Shown piece after piece: positions 17,362-26,265 of a DNA stretch of 64,000 nt (within the stretch, counting starts at the first letter, position 1; every line of letters begins with the position of its first letter). The translations under genes were made by a program, and so were the position numbers. The notes beneath the pieces are model-generated. The model worked only from the letters and a program-made list of their open reading frames with translations, ran no database searches and was not told the DNA's origin. The DNA is from CAXQUZ01 sp942491145 (lineage in GTDB: Bacteria; Myxococcota_A; UBA796; UBA2385): positions 1 to 64,000 of the forward strand of contig CALOBC010000029.1 of the NCBI GenBank assembly GCA_942491145.1, in the 5' to 3' direction.

Positions 17362-19722
17362 TCAGCCCTCGAGACTCGCCAGCAGGGCCCGCGCCTGCAC
17401 ATCGTCGGGCGCCAGGCGCAGCGCTTCGGCGAGTGACCGCCGGGCCCCCCGCACGTCGCCGGCGTGGATCAGCGCCTGGGCACGCCATCGATGCACCCCA
17501 GGGGCATTCGGGGCGTCCTGGAGCGCCTGAACAAAGAACGCCCGGGCACTCGGGGCGTCCCCGGTCATGCCGGCGGCCCAGCCCTCGACCCCCTTCACCA
17601 CCCCGAGGTTCGCCGACGAGTCGATCACTGCCCCGGCGTACATGCCGGCCTTCGCGGGGTCATTGCGCATCATGTAGAACTGGCCCATCGCAGCATTGGC
17701 CACCGAGCTGTCCGGCACAGCCCGCAGCCCGCGCCGCAGGGTGTCGGGTGCGCTGTTGCTGTTGGCGAGCACCCCCAGCACCCCCATGACCACCACGCCC
17801 CGGTTGGCAAAGCGGGCATCACCGACCAGCTCGCGGTCGATCTGTTTCTGGAGCGACCGCCAGTCTGGCTCGGGCAACCAGAGCGCCGACAGTGGAGCCC
17901 GGGCTCGGTCCTGGGTCAGATCCATGAACGCAAGCTGCTCCAAGAGCTGCATCGCCGCGTCCCGGTTGCCCACCATCAGGCGGTTGCGGGCCGACTCGAC
18001 CAGCACCATGCCCCAGCCAGGGTCGGCCTCCGACGCACTGGTCAGCTCGGTCTCCGCCAAGCGCTCCCTGCCGGCATCCACGTAGATTCGTGCCGCACCC
18101 AGGTGGTACTGGGCCAGCGCATGCCCGGACAGGTTGCCCGGCTCCATCCCCCGCAGGACCTTTTCCGCTTCCGTTGATCGGCCCTGAAGCTGCAGTGCCC
18201 GAGCTTTCTGGAGGCTTGGCACCGGATGGGTCCCCACCTCGGCGAGCCCCTGGTCCGCAAACGCCAGGGCTTGCTCCAAGCGACCGAGGTCAATGGCTGC
18301 GGCCGCCGCGTCCGAGAAGACTTGAATCCGGTCCGGATGGCGCGAAAAGCCCTCGTGGGCGATGACCGCTTCGAGCTCGGCCAGGGCCTTTCGCCCGTCT
18401 CGACGGACCTTCAGGTGAATGGCGCCGAGCCGTGCCCGCTCCTCCAGCAGGTGCGGGGCCAAGGCGCTCAGCTTCTCGCCGGCCTGCCGGGCGGTCTTCC
18501 AGTCACCGATGGCCACGCTCGCCCGGAACAACACTCGCCACGGCTCGGGCTCATTGGGCCACGCCGCAGTGAGCTTGCGCAGCAGCGCGGTCGCATCACC
18601 GTAGCGACCCTCAGCCTCGTGCACCCGAGCGAGCGCCAGCCGAATCGGCAGGACCCCCGCCAAGCGCTCGTCAAGAGTGGCCAGTGAGTCCTCGTTGCCC
18701 TGGACCTCCGCCAACATCACGGCGCAGCCCAGATCCACAGTGGATCCGCGTGTGCCCGCAAGCGAGGCGGGCTCGCCACACTCCGTCAACAGGTCGGCCG
18801 CACGGCCCGCATTCCCCGTCGCCAGTGCGACCGCCGCTGATGCCCGCCGGGCGGCCGGCGCACGGTCACTGATCGCCCGCGCTCGGTCGGCAGCGATGCT
18901 CATCGGCTCGACGAGTGAGGGGTCGGATGCGAAGGTTCGGGCCCAGGTCTCGGCGAGAGAGCCCCAGACTTCCACATCGGCCGGCGCCAATATGGCCGCT
19001 TGCTCCAGGTGTTCTCGAGCTTCTCCGAGCCCCGCAACCGTGCCGGACCACAACGCCACCCGCCCGCGATGCAGCCGCAGGCCCGGCGCGCCTGTCGGCT
19101 GTGGCCAGGTCTCGGCGAGCTGGGTGAGCAGCTGGCCACCCGGTAGCGTCCTGTCCGCGTTGAAGGCCTCTTTGGCCGCATCCTGGTCGACCGCTTGCTC
19201 GATCTGGTCGGCGACTTGGCTGGTCGCATCCCCGGCGGCGCCCATCACCGCGTTCACCAGCTCTTCGGGGACGATGAACAGGTCGTTCTGGACGGCATAC
19301 ACGGTCAGGCCGAGGCTGGCGGCCATGGCCCCCACCGCACCCACCGTGCGCGCAAAGCGCCGCCCATCGTCGGTCCGACGCTGCTGGGTCGCGGCCTTGC
19401 GGGTGGAGTGCAGGCGCGCATAGTCGGGCGTGCCGGGAATGAAAAACCCAACAAAATCAGAATGTTCCACCAGGGGCTTCCAGCGAGCGCCCCCTCGGGT
19501 AACCTGGTCTTCTGCGGCGATGGCACCGCGGAGAAGCTGGTCCACCAGCGCATCCCTGGACAAGGGACCCCGGGTGCCACCATCGCGGGTGCGCACCTCA
19601 AACCGCACACGGGAGGCCGGGACCTGCGGCCCGCCAAGGCGACAGGGCTGACACACCGCGCCCGGCCGCGCCTCTTCGCGGGGCAGGGATGAACCACAAG
19701 AAAAGCAGTAGCGGCGAACCAT
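17362..19722 (-). CDS. Zinc-ribbon/GYF-like membrane protein with TPRs
   Basis: A 786-residue protein. The N-terminus has two CxxC pairs (YCFSCGSSLP then VCQPCR), a zinc-ribbon. A GYF_2-like segment follows: RTRDGGTRGPLSRDALVDQL then ITRGG-type ending before W. Around residue 135-155 is one hydrophobic helix (GAVGAMAASLGLTVYAV). The remaining ~600 residues are TPR-like helical repeats, some clear (HRWRAQALIHAGDVRGARRS). The plan, a cytoplasmic zinc/GYF head, one membrane span and a long repeat arm, suggests a scaffold or sensor rather than an enzyme. ATG 19722 is used because the zinc ribbon begins immediately; upstream frame is low-quality. It lies between purH and purD on the same strand, but nothing in it suggests purine metabolism. 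Confidence 0.78.
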   Translation of the reverse strand: MVRRYCFSCGSSLPREEARPGAVCQPCRLGGPQVPASRVRFEVRTRDGGTRGPLSRDALVDQLLRGAIAAEDQVTRGGARWKPLVEHSDFVGFFIPGTPDYARLHSTRKAATQQRRTDDGRRFARTVGAVGAMAASLGLTVYAVQNDLFIVPEELVNAVMGAAGDATSQVADQIEQAVDQDAAKEAFNADRTLPGGQLLTQLAETWPQPTGAPGLRLHRGRVALWSGTVAGLGEAREHLEQAAILAPADVEVWGSLAETWARTFASDPSLVEPMSIAADRARAISDRAPAARRASAAVALATGNAGRAADLLTECGEPASLAGTRGSTVDLGCAVMLAEVQGNEDSLATLDERLAGVLPIRLALARVHEAEGRYGDATALLRKLTAAWPNEPEPWRVLFRASVAIGDWKTARQAGEKLSALAPHLLEERARLGAIHLKVRRDGRKALAELEAVIAHEGFSRHPDRIQVFSDAAAAAIDLGRLEQALAFADQGLAEVGTHPVPSLQKARALQLQGRSTEAEKVLRGMEPGNLSGHALAQYHLGAARIYVDAGRERLAETELTSASEADPGWGMVLVESARNRLMVGNRDAAMQLLEQLAFMDLTQDRARAPLSALWLPEPDWRSLQKQIDRELVGDARFANRGVVVMGVLGVLANSNSAPDTLRRGLRAVPDSSVANAAMGQFYMMRNDPAKAGMYAGAVIDSSANLGVVKGVEGWAAGMTGDAPSARAFFVQALQDAPNAPGVHRWRAQALIHAGDVRGARRSLAEALRLAPDDVQARALLASLEG

Positions 19723-19958
19723 GTCCGAACCTCGGGTGCACGAGTCTACATCGGCGGGCCCCCTTCCTGGCCTGCTCGGACCACTCCTCGCCGGCCGCGC
19801 TCCCCCCCATGGCCGCCCAGGGCACCCAGCAACAGGCCACCTGGAAGGCCGCCGCCCCTGCCGTGCCCCAGAGACCAACGGGGCCCACTCCGGGACGTGC
19901 TGCGGGGCGTGGGCACTCCTTCCGCAGGGTCACTGAGGGCTTGCCTGGATGCCACCCC

Positions 19959-19975
19959 GCCCCTTGACAAGGGGC
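19959..19975. terminator. Hairpin downstream of purH
   Basis: GCCCCTT-GAC-AAGGGGC forms a perfect 7-bp stem with a 3-base loop, 26 bases beyond the purH stop on the minus strand. It has no U-run after it, so it may be a Rho-dependent or structural stop. The surrounding 280 bases between purH and the TPR gene show no other feature. Confidence 0.35.
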
Positions 19976-20000
19976 TTCAGCGAATGTCCGAGGCCGGTCT

Positions 20001-21557
20001 TTAGTGGCGGAAGTGTCGGGCTCCGGTGAACACCATCGCCGCTCCTGCTCCGTCCACCGCTGCCAAGACCGCCTCGTCCCGGATCGAGCCGCCGGGCTGG
20101 ATGAACGCGGTGACACCCTGCTCAAGCGCCACCTCGACCCCATCGGGGAACGGGAAGAACGCATCGGAGGCCAGGACCGAGCCCGCCACCGCCCGGGTGG
20201 CCTTGGAGCACGCGAGGCGCACGCTGTCGACCCGGGACATCTGGCCGGCGCCGACACCGTTGAGGACCACACCGCCGGCTTCTGCGCGGGCCAGCACGAT
20301 GGCGTTGGACTTCACGCTGCGCACCACCCGCCAAGCAAAGTCCAAGGCGCGGGCCTCGTCGTCCGTGGGCGTCCGCACCGACCGGCTGGTGGTCTCGACC
20401 ACCTCACCGACGTCCCAGTCTTGCATCAGCCATCCACCCTGCACCCGGCGGGCGTCCATCCCCGGGGGGCGACCTTCAGCCCAGTCCGCGGGAATATCGA
20501 TCACACGCAAGTTCTCACGCTTGGCCAGCAGGGCCTTGGCCGCATCGGAGAACCCGGGCCCGACGACCACCTCAAAGAACGTGCGGCTCTGGCGCAGCGC
20601 CCGCACAGCGTCTTCGTCGACAAAGCGGTTGAACGCGACGATGCCGCCGTAGGCACTGACCGGGTCGGCCGACAGCGCGAGCCGAAACGCGGCCGCCATG
20701 CCGTCGGGGTGGGTCGCAGCGCCGCAGGGGTTCATGTGCTTCACAACCACCACCGAGGGCCCATCCAGCTCAAAGACCGCCCGCAGTGCACCGTCCATGT
20801 CCGCCATGTTGTTGAACGACAGCGGCTTGCCCTGAAGCTGAGTCATGCGCGCAAGGGAGCGGCCGGAGCTCGCGGGATCCGCGTAGAACATGGCCTTCTG
20901 GTGGGGGTTCTCGCCGTAGCGAAGCGGCGTGCCATCCGACAGCGGCGCCGCGCCCTCCACCGGGAGGGTGCCGTCCACATCGAACCGTGCCGCCAGCCAA
21001 GTCGAGATCATGGCGTCGTAGGCGGCGGTGTGGCGGAACGCCCGCAGGGCAAGCTGGCGACGGGTCGCCAGATCGACGCCTTCCGAAGAAGCGATGGCGG
21101 CACCCACCGGGCCATAGTCCGCGGGATCGACCACAATGACGACCTCGACGTGGTTCTTGGCGGCAGCCCGCACCATCGTCGGCCCACCGATGTCGATCTG
21201 CTCGACGGCCTCTTCCACGGTGACCCCGTCGCGCTCCACGGTGCGCCGGAAGGGGTAGAGGTTCACCACCACCACGTCGATCCAGGGAATGTCGACCGAC
21301 GCCGCCTCGGCCGCGTGCACATCGCGAAGCCCGAGGATGCCGCCGTGGACCCGAGGGTGGAGGGTCTTGACCCGCCCGCCCATGATCTCCGGGTGACCGG
21401 TAAACTCAGACACCCCCGTGACCGGCAGGCCCGCTTCGCGCAGCACCCGACCGGTGCCCCCCGTGGACAGCAAGGTGAAGCCAGCGTCGACCAATGTGCG
21501 CGCAAACGGGACCAGGCCAGACTTGTCAGAGACAGAGAGCAGGGCGTAGCGGGTCAT
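20001..21557 (-). CDS. purH: Bifunctional AICAR formyltransferase/IMP cyclohydrolase
   Basis: PurH performs the last two steps of IMP synthesis. The N-terminal cyclohydrolase (MGS-like) starts MTRYALLSVSDKSGLVPFA, with LLSTGGTGRVLREAG, EIMGGRVKTLHPRVHGGIL and the conserved QIDIGGPTMVRAAAKN. The transferase half contains LRYGENPHQKAMFY, QLQGKPLSFNN, the catalytic Lys-His of VVVKHMNPCGAA, and SAYGGIVAFNR. Its 518 residues match the family. GGAGGA eight bases before ATG 21557 defines the start. The gene order purH-(TPR gene)-purD-trmN6 on one strand could be one transcript, interrupted by the hairpin after purH. Confidence 0.97.
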   Translation of the reverse strand: MTRYALLSVSDKSGLVPFARTLVDAGFTLLSTGGTGRVLREAGLPVTGVSEFTGHPEIMGGRVKTLHPRVHGGILGLRDVHAAEAASVDIPWIDVVVVNLYPFRRTVERDGVTVEEAVEQIDIGGPTMVRAAAKNHVEVVIVVDPADYGPVGAAIASSEGVDLATRRQLALRAFRHTAAYDAMISTWLAARFDVDGTLPVEGAAPLSDGTPLRYGENPHQKAMFYADPASSGRSLARMTQLQGKPLSFNNMADMDGALRAVFELDGPSVVVVKHMNPCGAATHPDGMAAAFRLALSADPVSAYGGIVAFNRFVDEDAVRALRQSRTFFEVVVGPGFSDAAKALLAKRENLRVIDIPADWAEGRPPGMDARRVQGGWLMQDWDVGEVVETTSRSVRTPTDDEARALDFAWRVVRSVKSNAIVLARAEAGGVVLNGVGAGQMSRVDSVRLACSKATRAVAGSVLASDAFFPFPDGVEVALEQGVTAFIQPGGSIRDEAVLAAVDGAGAAMVFTGARHFRH

Positions 21558-21686
21558 CTTGGCATTCCTCCCACCGAGGCGGACCACCTCAGGAGCGCGC
21601 GCTAACGTCTCGGAGGCCACGCCCCCGTGTCGCGGCGGGGGATGCTCGGTGCCGATCGTGTGGCGCACCCGTTGCGCTCACCCGGC

Positions 21687-22178
21687 TCAAGGCCCGGGCA
21701 GGTCCCGCAGCACCCGCCAGGACACCACGTGGAGCCGGTTTGGCCCCGCGAAGTACCCGGCCACCAGCACCGGCCGGTCCACCTCATGCTGAAGCGCCCC
21801 TACCGAGTCCGCTGCCAGGATGATCGCGGCCCCAGAGTGGCGATCCCGGAGCTGATACTGGAGCCCAGATCGCTCCAGAATGCCGATGTACGGCTGTGAT
21901 CCGTCACCGGCGTCGGTCACGAGCCAGCGGTCCACCACCAACCGGCGCACCGCGTCCCGCCCCTCGATCTGCACGGAGCAACCGCCGAGGTCCGCCAGCC
22001 ACAAGGCGTCGCCGCTGAGGGCCAGGGGATGACGGGCACCGCTGGACTCAACGAGAACCGCGCGCTTGCGGTCATTTCCGGCATCAGGGTCGGCATCGAT
22101 CACGCCGGACACCAAGTGCTTGGGGCCACACGCGGTCCCCAGCCCCAGGGCGAGCAGGACGGCAAAACGGCTGGACAT
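21687..22178 (-). CDS. Small lipoprotein, unknown function
   Basis: A 163-residue predicted lipoprotein: signal peptide with lipobox LGLGTAC, then a mature beta-rich domain (RHPLALSGDALWLADLGG, QYQLRDRHSGAAIILAADSV). No family is recognised. It starts divergently from the pseudokinase gene, with about 480 bases between the two starts, and ends 130 bases before the purH start on the same strand. Confidence 0.65.
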   Translation of the reverse strand: MSSRFAVLLALGLGTACGPKHLVSGVIDADPDAGNDRKRAVLVESSGARHPLALSGDALWLADLGGCSVQIEGRDAVRRLVVDRWLVTDAGDGSQPYIGILERSGLQYQLRDRHSGAAIILAADSVGALQHEVDRPVLVAGYFAGPNRLHVVSWRVLRDLPGP

Positions 22179-22655
22179 GGGCGAATCCTCGAAGACAGGG
22201 GCGGGCGGATTGCCGGCGACGCGGGTGATGTCGAGTATCTCGCGGGCGCCTGGACCGACCGGCGCTCCTGCGTACCCCAGGCCTCCCCCTCAGCGTCCCC
22301 ACCTGACGACAGCCACCGCCCGAGACCCAAGTCGGTGCGCCACAATGCCGGCGAATTGCCCTTCGAGACCAACCTTGTCCAGACATCGCCTTGACCAGCC
22401 CGGTCAGGGTTCGCTACACCGGTGGTTGATGGGGTGTCCCCGCCGCGCACGGCCCCGTCATGCCCCCTTCCGACCGCGAAGCACGGGTTCCAGCGCAACG
22501 TCCCAGCACGAGCCACCGTTGATGCTGCACTCCCTCCCCCTGGCCCGGTCGGCCCCCTGGCCTGTCCCGTCTGCTCGCCCTTGCGGCGTGTCTCGGCCGG
22601 CCTCTGCGGGTGTGCAGCCACGCCCCGGCGCCACGACTCATCCCGGGTGCCGCTG
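22179..22655. other. Divergent intergenic region ahead of pseudokinase operon
   Basis: About 480 bases between the divergent starts of the small lipoprotein and the pseudokinase. It contains no convincing gene: plus-strand frames are open but their translation is Pro/Cys/Arg noise. The only signal I see is a weak promoter-like pair listed separately. The region is GC-rich throughout. Confidence 0.5.
22391..22420 (+). promoter_or_regulatory. Weak sigma-70-like promoter candidate
   Basis: TTGACC and TACACC separated by 18 bases point toward the pseudokinase operon. The -10 match is poor and the distance to the ATG would leave a leader of over 230 bases. Such pairs are easily found by chance, so this is only a candidate. 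Confidence 0.2.
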
Positions 22656-25600
22656 ATGCTGCTGCTTCCTCGCAATGTTGGCCCCTTCACCCTGCTGCGT
22701 CGCCTTGGGACCAGCGGTGTGGCCGAGTCCTTCCTCGGCGTGGTGGCGGGCCAAGGCGACCAGACCGTCGTGCTGCGGCGGCTCTTGCCGTATATTCGCC
22801 AAGATCCCGATCGGGCGCGGGAAGCAGAAGAGCGGGTCCGGGACCTGACCCACCTGCAGCATCCTTTCCTGGTCCGCGTGATGGACTGGGTGGAGGACGG
22901 GGACGAGCGCTTTGTGGTGGAAGCCTTCGTCGATGGCATCGACCTCGGGCGGCTCCTCGACTGGTGTCGGGCCCGCGACCAGACGCTGCCGACCAATGTG
23001 CTGTTGAACTTGGCGACCCAGCTCTGCAATGGGCTGGAAGCGGTCCACGGGCGACCGGGCCAAGCCACGGGCACCCCCAATGTGCTGCACCTCGGCATCC
23101 GGCCCTCCGCGGTTGTGGTCAGCCGGGACGGCAAGGTCGTGCTCGGCGGCTTCGGGCTGGTGAAGTCCCCCGCGACGATGCCCCACGGGGGCCTGACGGG
23201 CTCCACCACCGCCCGCTTGCGCTACCTCGCGCCAGAGCAGGCACCACCAGGTGGACCACTGAGTCCCGCGACCGACATCTTCTCCCTGGGCACCCTGCTG
23301 TACGAGATGGTCACCCTGCGGCCGCTGTTCCCTGGCCAGACCGACGACATCGTGCTGGAGTCGCTGCGGGAGGCCGATCTGGCCGAGCCCCTGCAAGCGG
23401 TCCGCGAGCTGTTGCCCGGCATCGATCGGGTGCTCCAGCGCTGCCTCTCCCGCAACCCCCGGTACCGCTACAACCGGGCCTTCGTGCTGCGAGAAGACCT
23501 GCGTGCGCTGATGGCGGGGTACTCGTTCAACACGATTGTGGACGACACCCGCCGGTTCCTGCGACCGGTGGTCGGGGCGGATGCAGACGACATGACGGCC
23601 GAGTCCGCACCGGTCAACTCGGCCTTGGGACTGGACCTTCCCGACGACTCTCTCGCTGTGGCTGCGCCGATTGCGGCCCTCGCCGGCCTGCCTCCGCTCG
23701 ATGACGCGCCGGCCGAGCGCGCGCCGCCCTCCGCAGCGTTGCCGCCGCCCCCCGCTGAGCTTCCGCCCCTGGCCGCCAACCTTGGCGCACCGCCGGCTGT
23801 CCAGGCCCCACCGCCAGTGACCGATCTGCCCATCGATGTGCCGGCGTTTGCCGCACCGTCCCTGGGTGCACCCCCGCCTGAGGTGGCGCCACCGGCCGCT
23901 CATGATCCCACCGAGATTCCCCATCTCGAAGGGATCGGCGAGGTGCCCGCTGAGCCCGCGATGGCGCTCACGGCCCCGAAGGTCGACCTGCCCACCCCGC
24001 CCCCACCGCCGTGGACGACCGATGCAGTCGATCCGCCGGACGCTGGCGGCTTGTCCTTGCCCCCGCCCGTGGTCGACGACCTGAGCTTGCCGCCCCCTGT
24101 CGCGGCGAGCGCCCAGTCCGGGGACGAGGAAGAGACACTGGCCGACGTCACGGACGGTGATCTGCCGGCCCATGCGGGCGCGTTCCCCCTGGCCGACGCC
24201 CTCCTCGCGGGCAGCGGTCGACCGGGCGCCACGTCCCTGGCCGACCTGTTCGCGCCCGAGCCTCCCCGCCGGTTCGACCCCCGCCGGCTCGCCGACGCAC
24301 TCCAAGACGAGTCCATTGAGGAAGATGGCGCAGCGCGGGAGAGCGGGCTGACCGAGGCCCTCGCCATCCCGCCTGGCGGCCCGCCACCACCGGCTGCACC
24401 GCCCGACACCACCGGCATGTTTGTCCGCGGCCTGCCCGGCGCCCCCCTGGCGCCCCCGCCCCCGGACACCACGGGCATGTTCATGCATGGCTCCCCAGGC
24501 GCCCCGCTGTCGGCCCCGCCGCCCGAGAGCCTGCCGCCCGACGAGATCCTTGCCCCGCCAACGATGCTTCCTCCGCCGGAAGCACCACCGCCAGTCGAGG
24601 TCCCGGCGCCCCTGCCTCCGTTCTCCGCTGCCCCCCCACCGGCGCCCGCCGCCCCCCAGATTCCATCCGCTCCGTCGGCCGTCAGCGGACGAGCACCGCC
24701 CCCCCAGTCCCGCCCCCCAGCGCCGGCCGCCGACAGCGCGCCCGCCGAGGAAGGTGCCAGCCGTCCCGCCCGCCGCAGCCTGTGGCCCCTCGTCGGCGCA
24801 GGGGCCCTCGTCGCGCTGCTCTTTGGTGTCTGGGCCGGCGGCGTCTGGCTTGCAGGCAGCTTGGAAGGCGACGACCCCGCGGCTGAACCGGATGCGGCCG
24901 CAGCGGTCCCTGCCGTGGAAGCGCCGGAAGTCGTCGCGGACGAAGAGCCCCCGGCCGTGGCGGACATTGCGCCCTTGCCCAGCGAAGGCGTCGACATTCT
25001 CGCCGACGAAGAGCCCGACCCCGAGGCCACTCCCGAGGCGGCACCGGCGCCGCGCCCCACCCGCGCCGCCCCCCCTCCCCGCGTGCCCTCCAGCAGCCGA
25101 AGTGACCGAGCCGACGCCATTCCCGTGCCGCCGCCCCGCGCTCCGGCTCCACCACCGGCGCCCGCCCCGCCCAGACCGGCCGCGACGCCCACCCCCGCGC
25201 CTCCCCCACCCCCGACGCCGAGCGCCGAGCCCGACTCGGTCGAGCCCCGGGACGCCCGTGAGCCCGAGGCCGCGCGGCGGTCCATGGACGACCAGGCCAA
25301 CCGGGCCCGCAGTGGCCAGCTGGATGCCGAGGACGTGCAACAGCTTGAAGGGGTCAACAGCACCGAGCCCGACTACACCCGCGCCCGCGTGTTGCTGCTC
25401 ATCGACGCCCAGCGCCGCGACGACGTGGGGGCTTCGGGCCGCTACCTCGAAGACATCCTGCGGGTGCCCGAGAACCGCTACAATCCGGTCTTCCTGGCCG
25501 AGATGGCCCGCCACCAAGTCAACCAGCGCCAGTTTGCGGTTGCGCTGGGCACGGCCACCAAGGCCGAGCAGCACTGGGCCCGGCTGCCGTCGAGCTTGGT

Positions 25601-25823
25601 CTTCGACAAACAAGCCGAGATCTTTGAGGTCCAGGCTGCGGCCACCCAGGGACTGCTCTACGAAGCAGAAGCCGAGGCCGAGCAGCTCTCCCTGCTCGAT
25701 GACGCCCTCGGTCGCTGGCGGCGCTTGGCGGAGCACGCCCAGCGGGGTGGGCGCCCCGACATCAGCGAGCGTGCCACGGCCCAGATCGCCAAGCTTGAAG
25801 ACATCCGGAGGCGCCTGCAATGA
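22656..25823 (+). CDS. Membrane pseudokinase (Ser/Thr kinase fold, catalytic residues lost)
   Basis: A 1055-residue protein: kinase fold (1-290), Pro/Ala-rich linker (~310-700), one membrane helix (~707-735, WPLVGAGALVALLFGVWAGG), a second acidic/Pro-rich stretch, and a helical C-terminal domain (~870-1055). The fold is clear from FTLLRRLGTSGVAESFLG (Gly loop), LRYLAPEQ (APE) and TDIFSLGTLLYEMVT (subdomain IX). All three catalytic positions are changed. The VAIK Lys is Arg41 (VVLRRL). HRD reads His-Leu-Gly (VLHLGIRPSAVVV, 143-155). DFG reads Gly-Phe-Gly (165-167). Phosphotransfer is therefore unlikely; scaffolding or ligand sensing is inferred. ATG 22656 begins just before the fold. The ATGA junction with the next gene makes it the head of a nine-gene operon with a peptide transporter. 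Confidence 0.9.
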   Translation: MLLLPRNVGPFTLLRRLGTSGVAESFLGVVAGQGDQTVVLRRLLPYIRQDPDRAREAEERVRDLTHLQHPFLVRVMDWVEDGDERFVVEAFVDGIDLGRLLDWCRARDQTLPTNVLLNLATQLCNGLEAVHGRPGQATGTPNVLHLGIRPSAVVVSRDGKVVLGGFGLVKSPATMPHGGLTGSTTARLRYLAPEQAPPGGPLSPATDIFSLGTLLYEMVTLRPLFPGQTDDIVLESLREADLAEPLQAVRELLPGIDRVLQRCLSRNPRYRYNRAFVLREDLRALMAGYSFNTIVDDTRRFLRPVVGADADDMTAESAPVNSALGLDLPDDSLAVAAPIAALAGLPPLDDAPAERAPPSAALPPPPAELPPLAANLGAPPAVQAPPPVTDLPIDVPAFAAPSLGAPPPEVAPPAAHDPTEIPHLEGIGEVPAEPAMALTAPKVDLPTPPPPPWTTDAVDPPDAGGLSLPPPVVDDLSLPPPVAASAQSGDEEETLADVTDGDLPAHAGAFPLADALLAGSGRPGATSLADLFAPEPPRRFDPRRLADALQDESIEEDGAARESGLTEALAIPPGGPPPPAAPPDTTGMFVRGLPGAPLAPPPPDTTGMFMHGSPGAPLSAPPPESLPPDEILAPPTMLPPPEAPPPVEVPAPLPPFSAAPPPAPAAPQIPSAPSAVSGRAPPPQSRPPAPAADSAPAEEGASRPARRSLWPLVGAGALVALLFGVWAGGVWLAGSLEGDDPAAEPDAAAAVPAVEAPEVVADEEPPAVADIAPLPSEGVDILADEEPDPEATPEAAPAPRPTRAAPPPRVPSSSRSDRADAIPVPPPRAPAPPPAPAPPRPAATPTPAPPPPPTPSAEPDSVEPRDAREPEAARRSMDDQANRARSGQLDAEDVQQLEGVNSTEPDYTRARVLLLIDAQRRDDVGASGRYLEDILRVPENRYNPVFLAEMARHQVNQRQFAVALGTATKAEQHWARLPSSLVFDKQAEIFEVQAAATQGLLYEAEAEAEQLSLLDDALGRWRRLAEHAQRGGRPDISERATAQIAKLEDIRRRLQ
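24402..24521 (+). repeat. Two tandem 60-bp repeats in pseudokinase linker
   Basis: Two adjacent 20-residue units, both beginning PDTTGMF and then (V/M)(R/H)G(L/S)PGAPL followed by Ala/Pro filler. They lie at residues 583-622 of the pseudokinase. The exact 60-base phase shows a recent internal duplication. The motif could be a binding site or a phosphoacceptor (Thr-Thr), but that is speculation. Confidence 0.75.
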
Positions 25824-26263
25824 CCCCCCGCCCCACCCGCACCCCGGTCCGATGGGCCGCCCTGGTCCTGGGCTTGGCCTGGTCCGGCTGCGCCACCCGC
25901 CACGCCATCGTCGGCAAGGTGGTCGATCGCAACGGCGAGCCCATGAGCCGCGTCATCGTCTCGCTCCAGCCTGGCTCGGTCGAGCTGCTCACCGACAATG
26001 AGGGCGCCTTCGCCGTGGACTATCTGCGGGATGACGACGGCAAGCGCACCAAGCTCAAGCGGCGCAACCAGTACACGATCGAGACGTTCCGCACCGGCTT
26101 TCAGACCGTCAGCACCGAAGTCGACTATCGCCGTGGTGAGTTGCATCTCGCTGCCATCATCATGCCGGAAGAGACCATTCGAGTCGCACCGGGCATGCAC
26201 GCCATCGATCCCTCCACCGCCGAGCGTCCCACCTCGACCGGCGCGACCTACGAGGGAGAGTAG
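25820..26263 (+). CDS. Small lipoprotein with carboxypeptidase-regulatory-like fold
   Basis: A 147-residue lipoprotein (lipobox GLAWSGC). The mature part reads IVGKVVDRNGEPMSRVIVSL, then TDNEGAFAVDYL, the signature of a carboxypeptidase-regulatory-like/CarboxypepD_reg beta-sandwich used in surface adhesion or as a transport plug-like module. Its ATG overlaps the pseudokinase stop by 4 bases, so expression is coupled. A GTG-started lipoprotein gene begins two bases after its stop. Confidence 0.75.
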   Translation: MTPRPTRTPVRWAALVLGLAWSGCATRHAIVGKVVDRNGEPMSRVIVSLQPGSVELLTDNEGAFAVDYLRDDDGKRTKLKRRNQYTIETFRTGFQTVSTEVDYRRGELHLAAIIMPEETIRVAPGMHAIDPSTAERPTSTGATYEGE

Positions 26264-26265
26264 CC

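Noticed and set aside
20004..21605. 533-codon plus-strand frame opposite purH
   Set aside because: It is the complement of an unmistakable purH and has His/Arg/Gly-rich noise composition.
22638..25820. 1060-codon minus-strand frame opposite the pseudokinase
   Set aside because: Gly/Arg-rich antisense of the Pro/Ala-rich linker.
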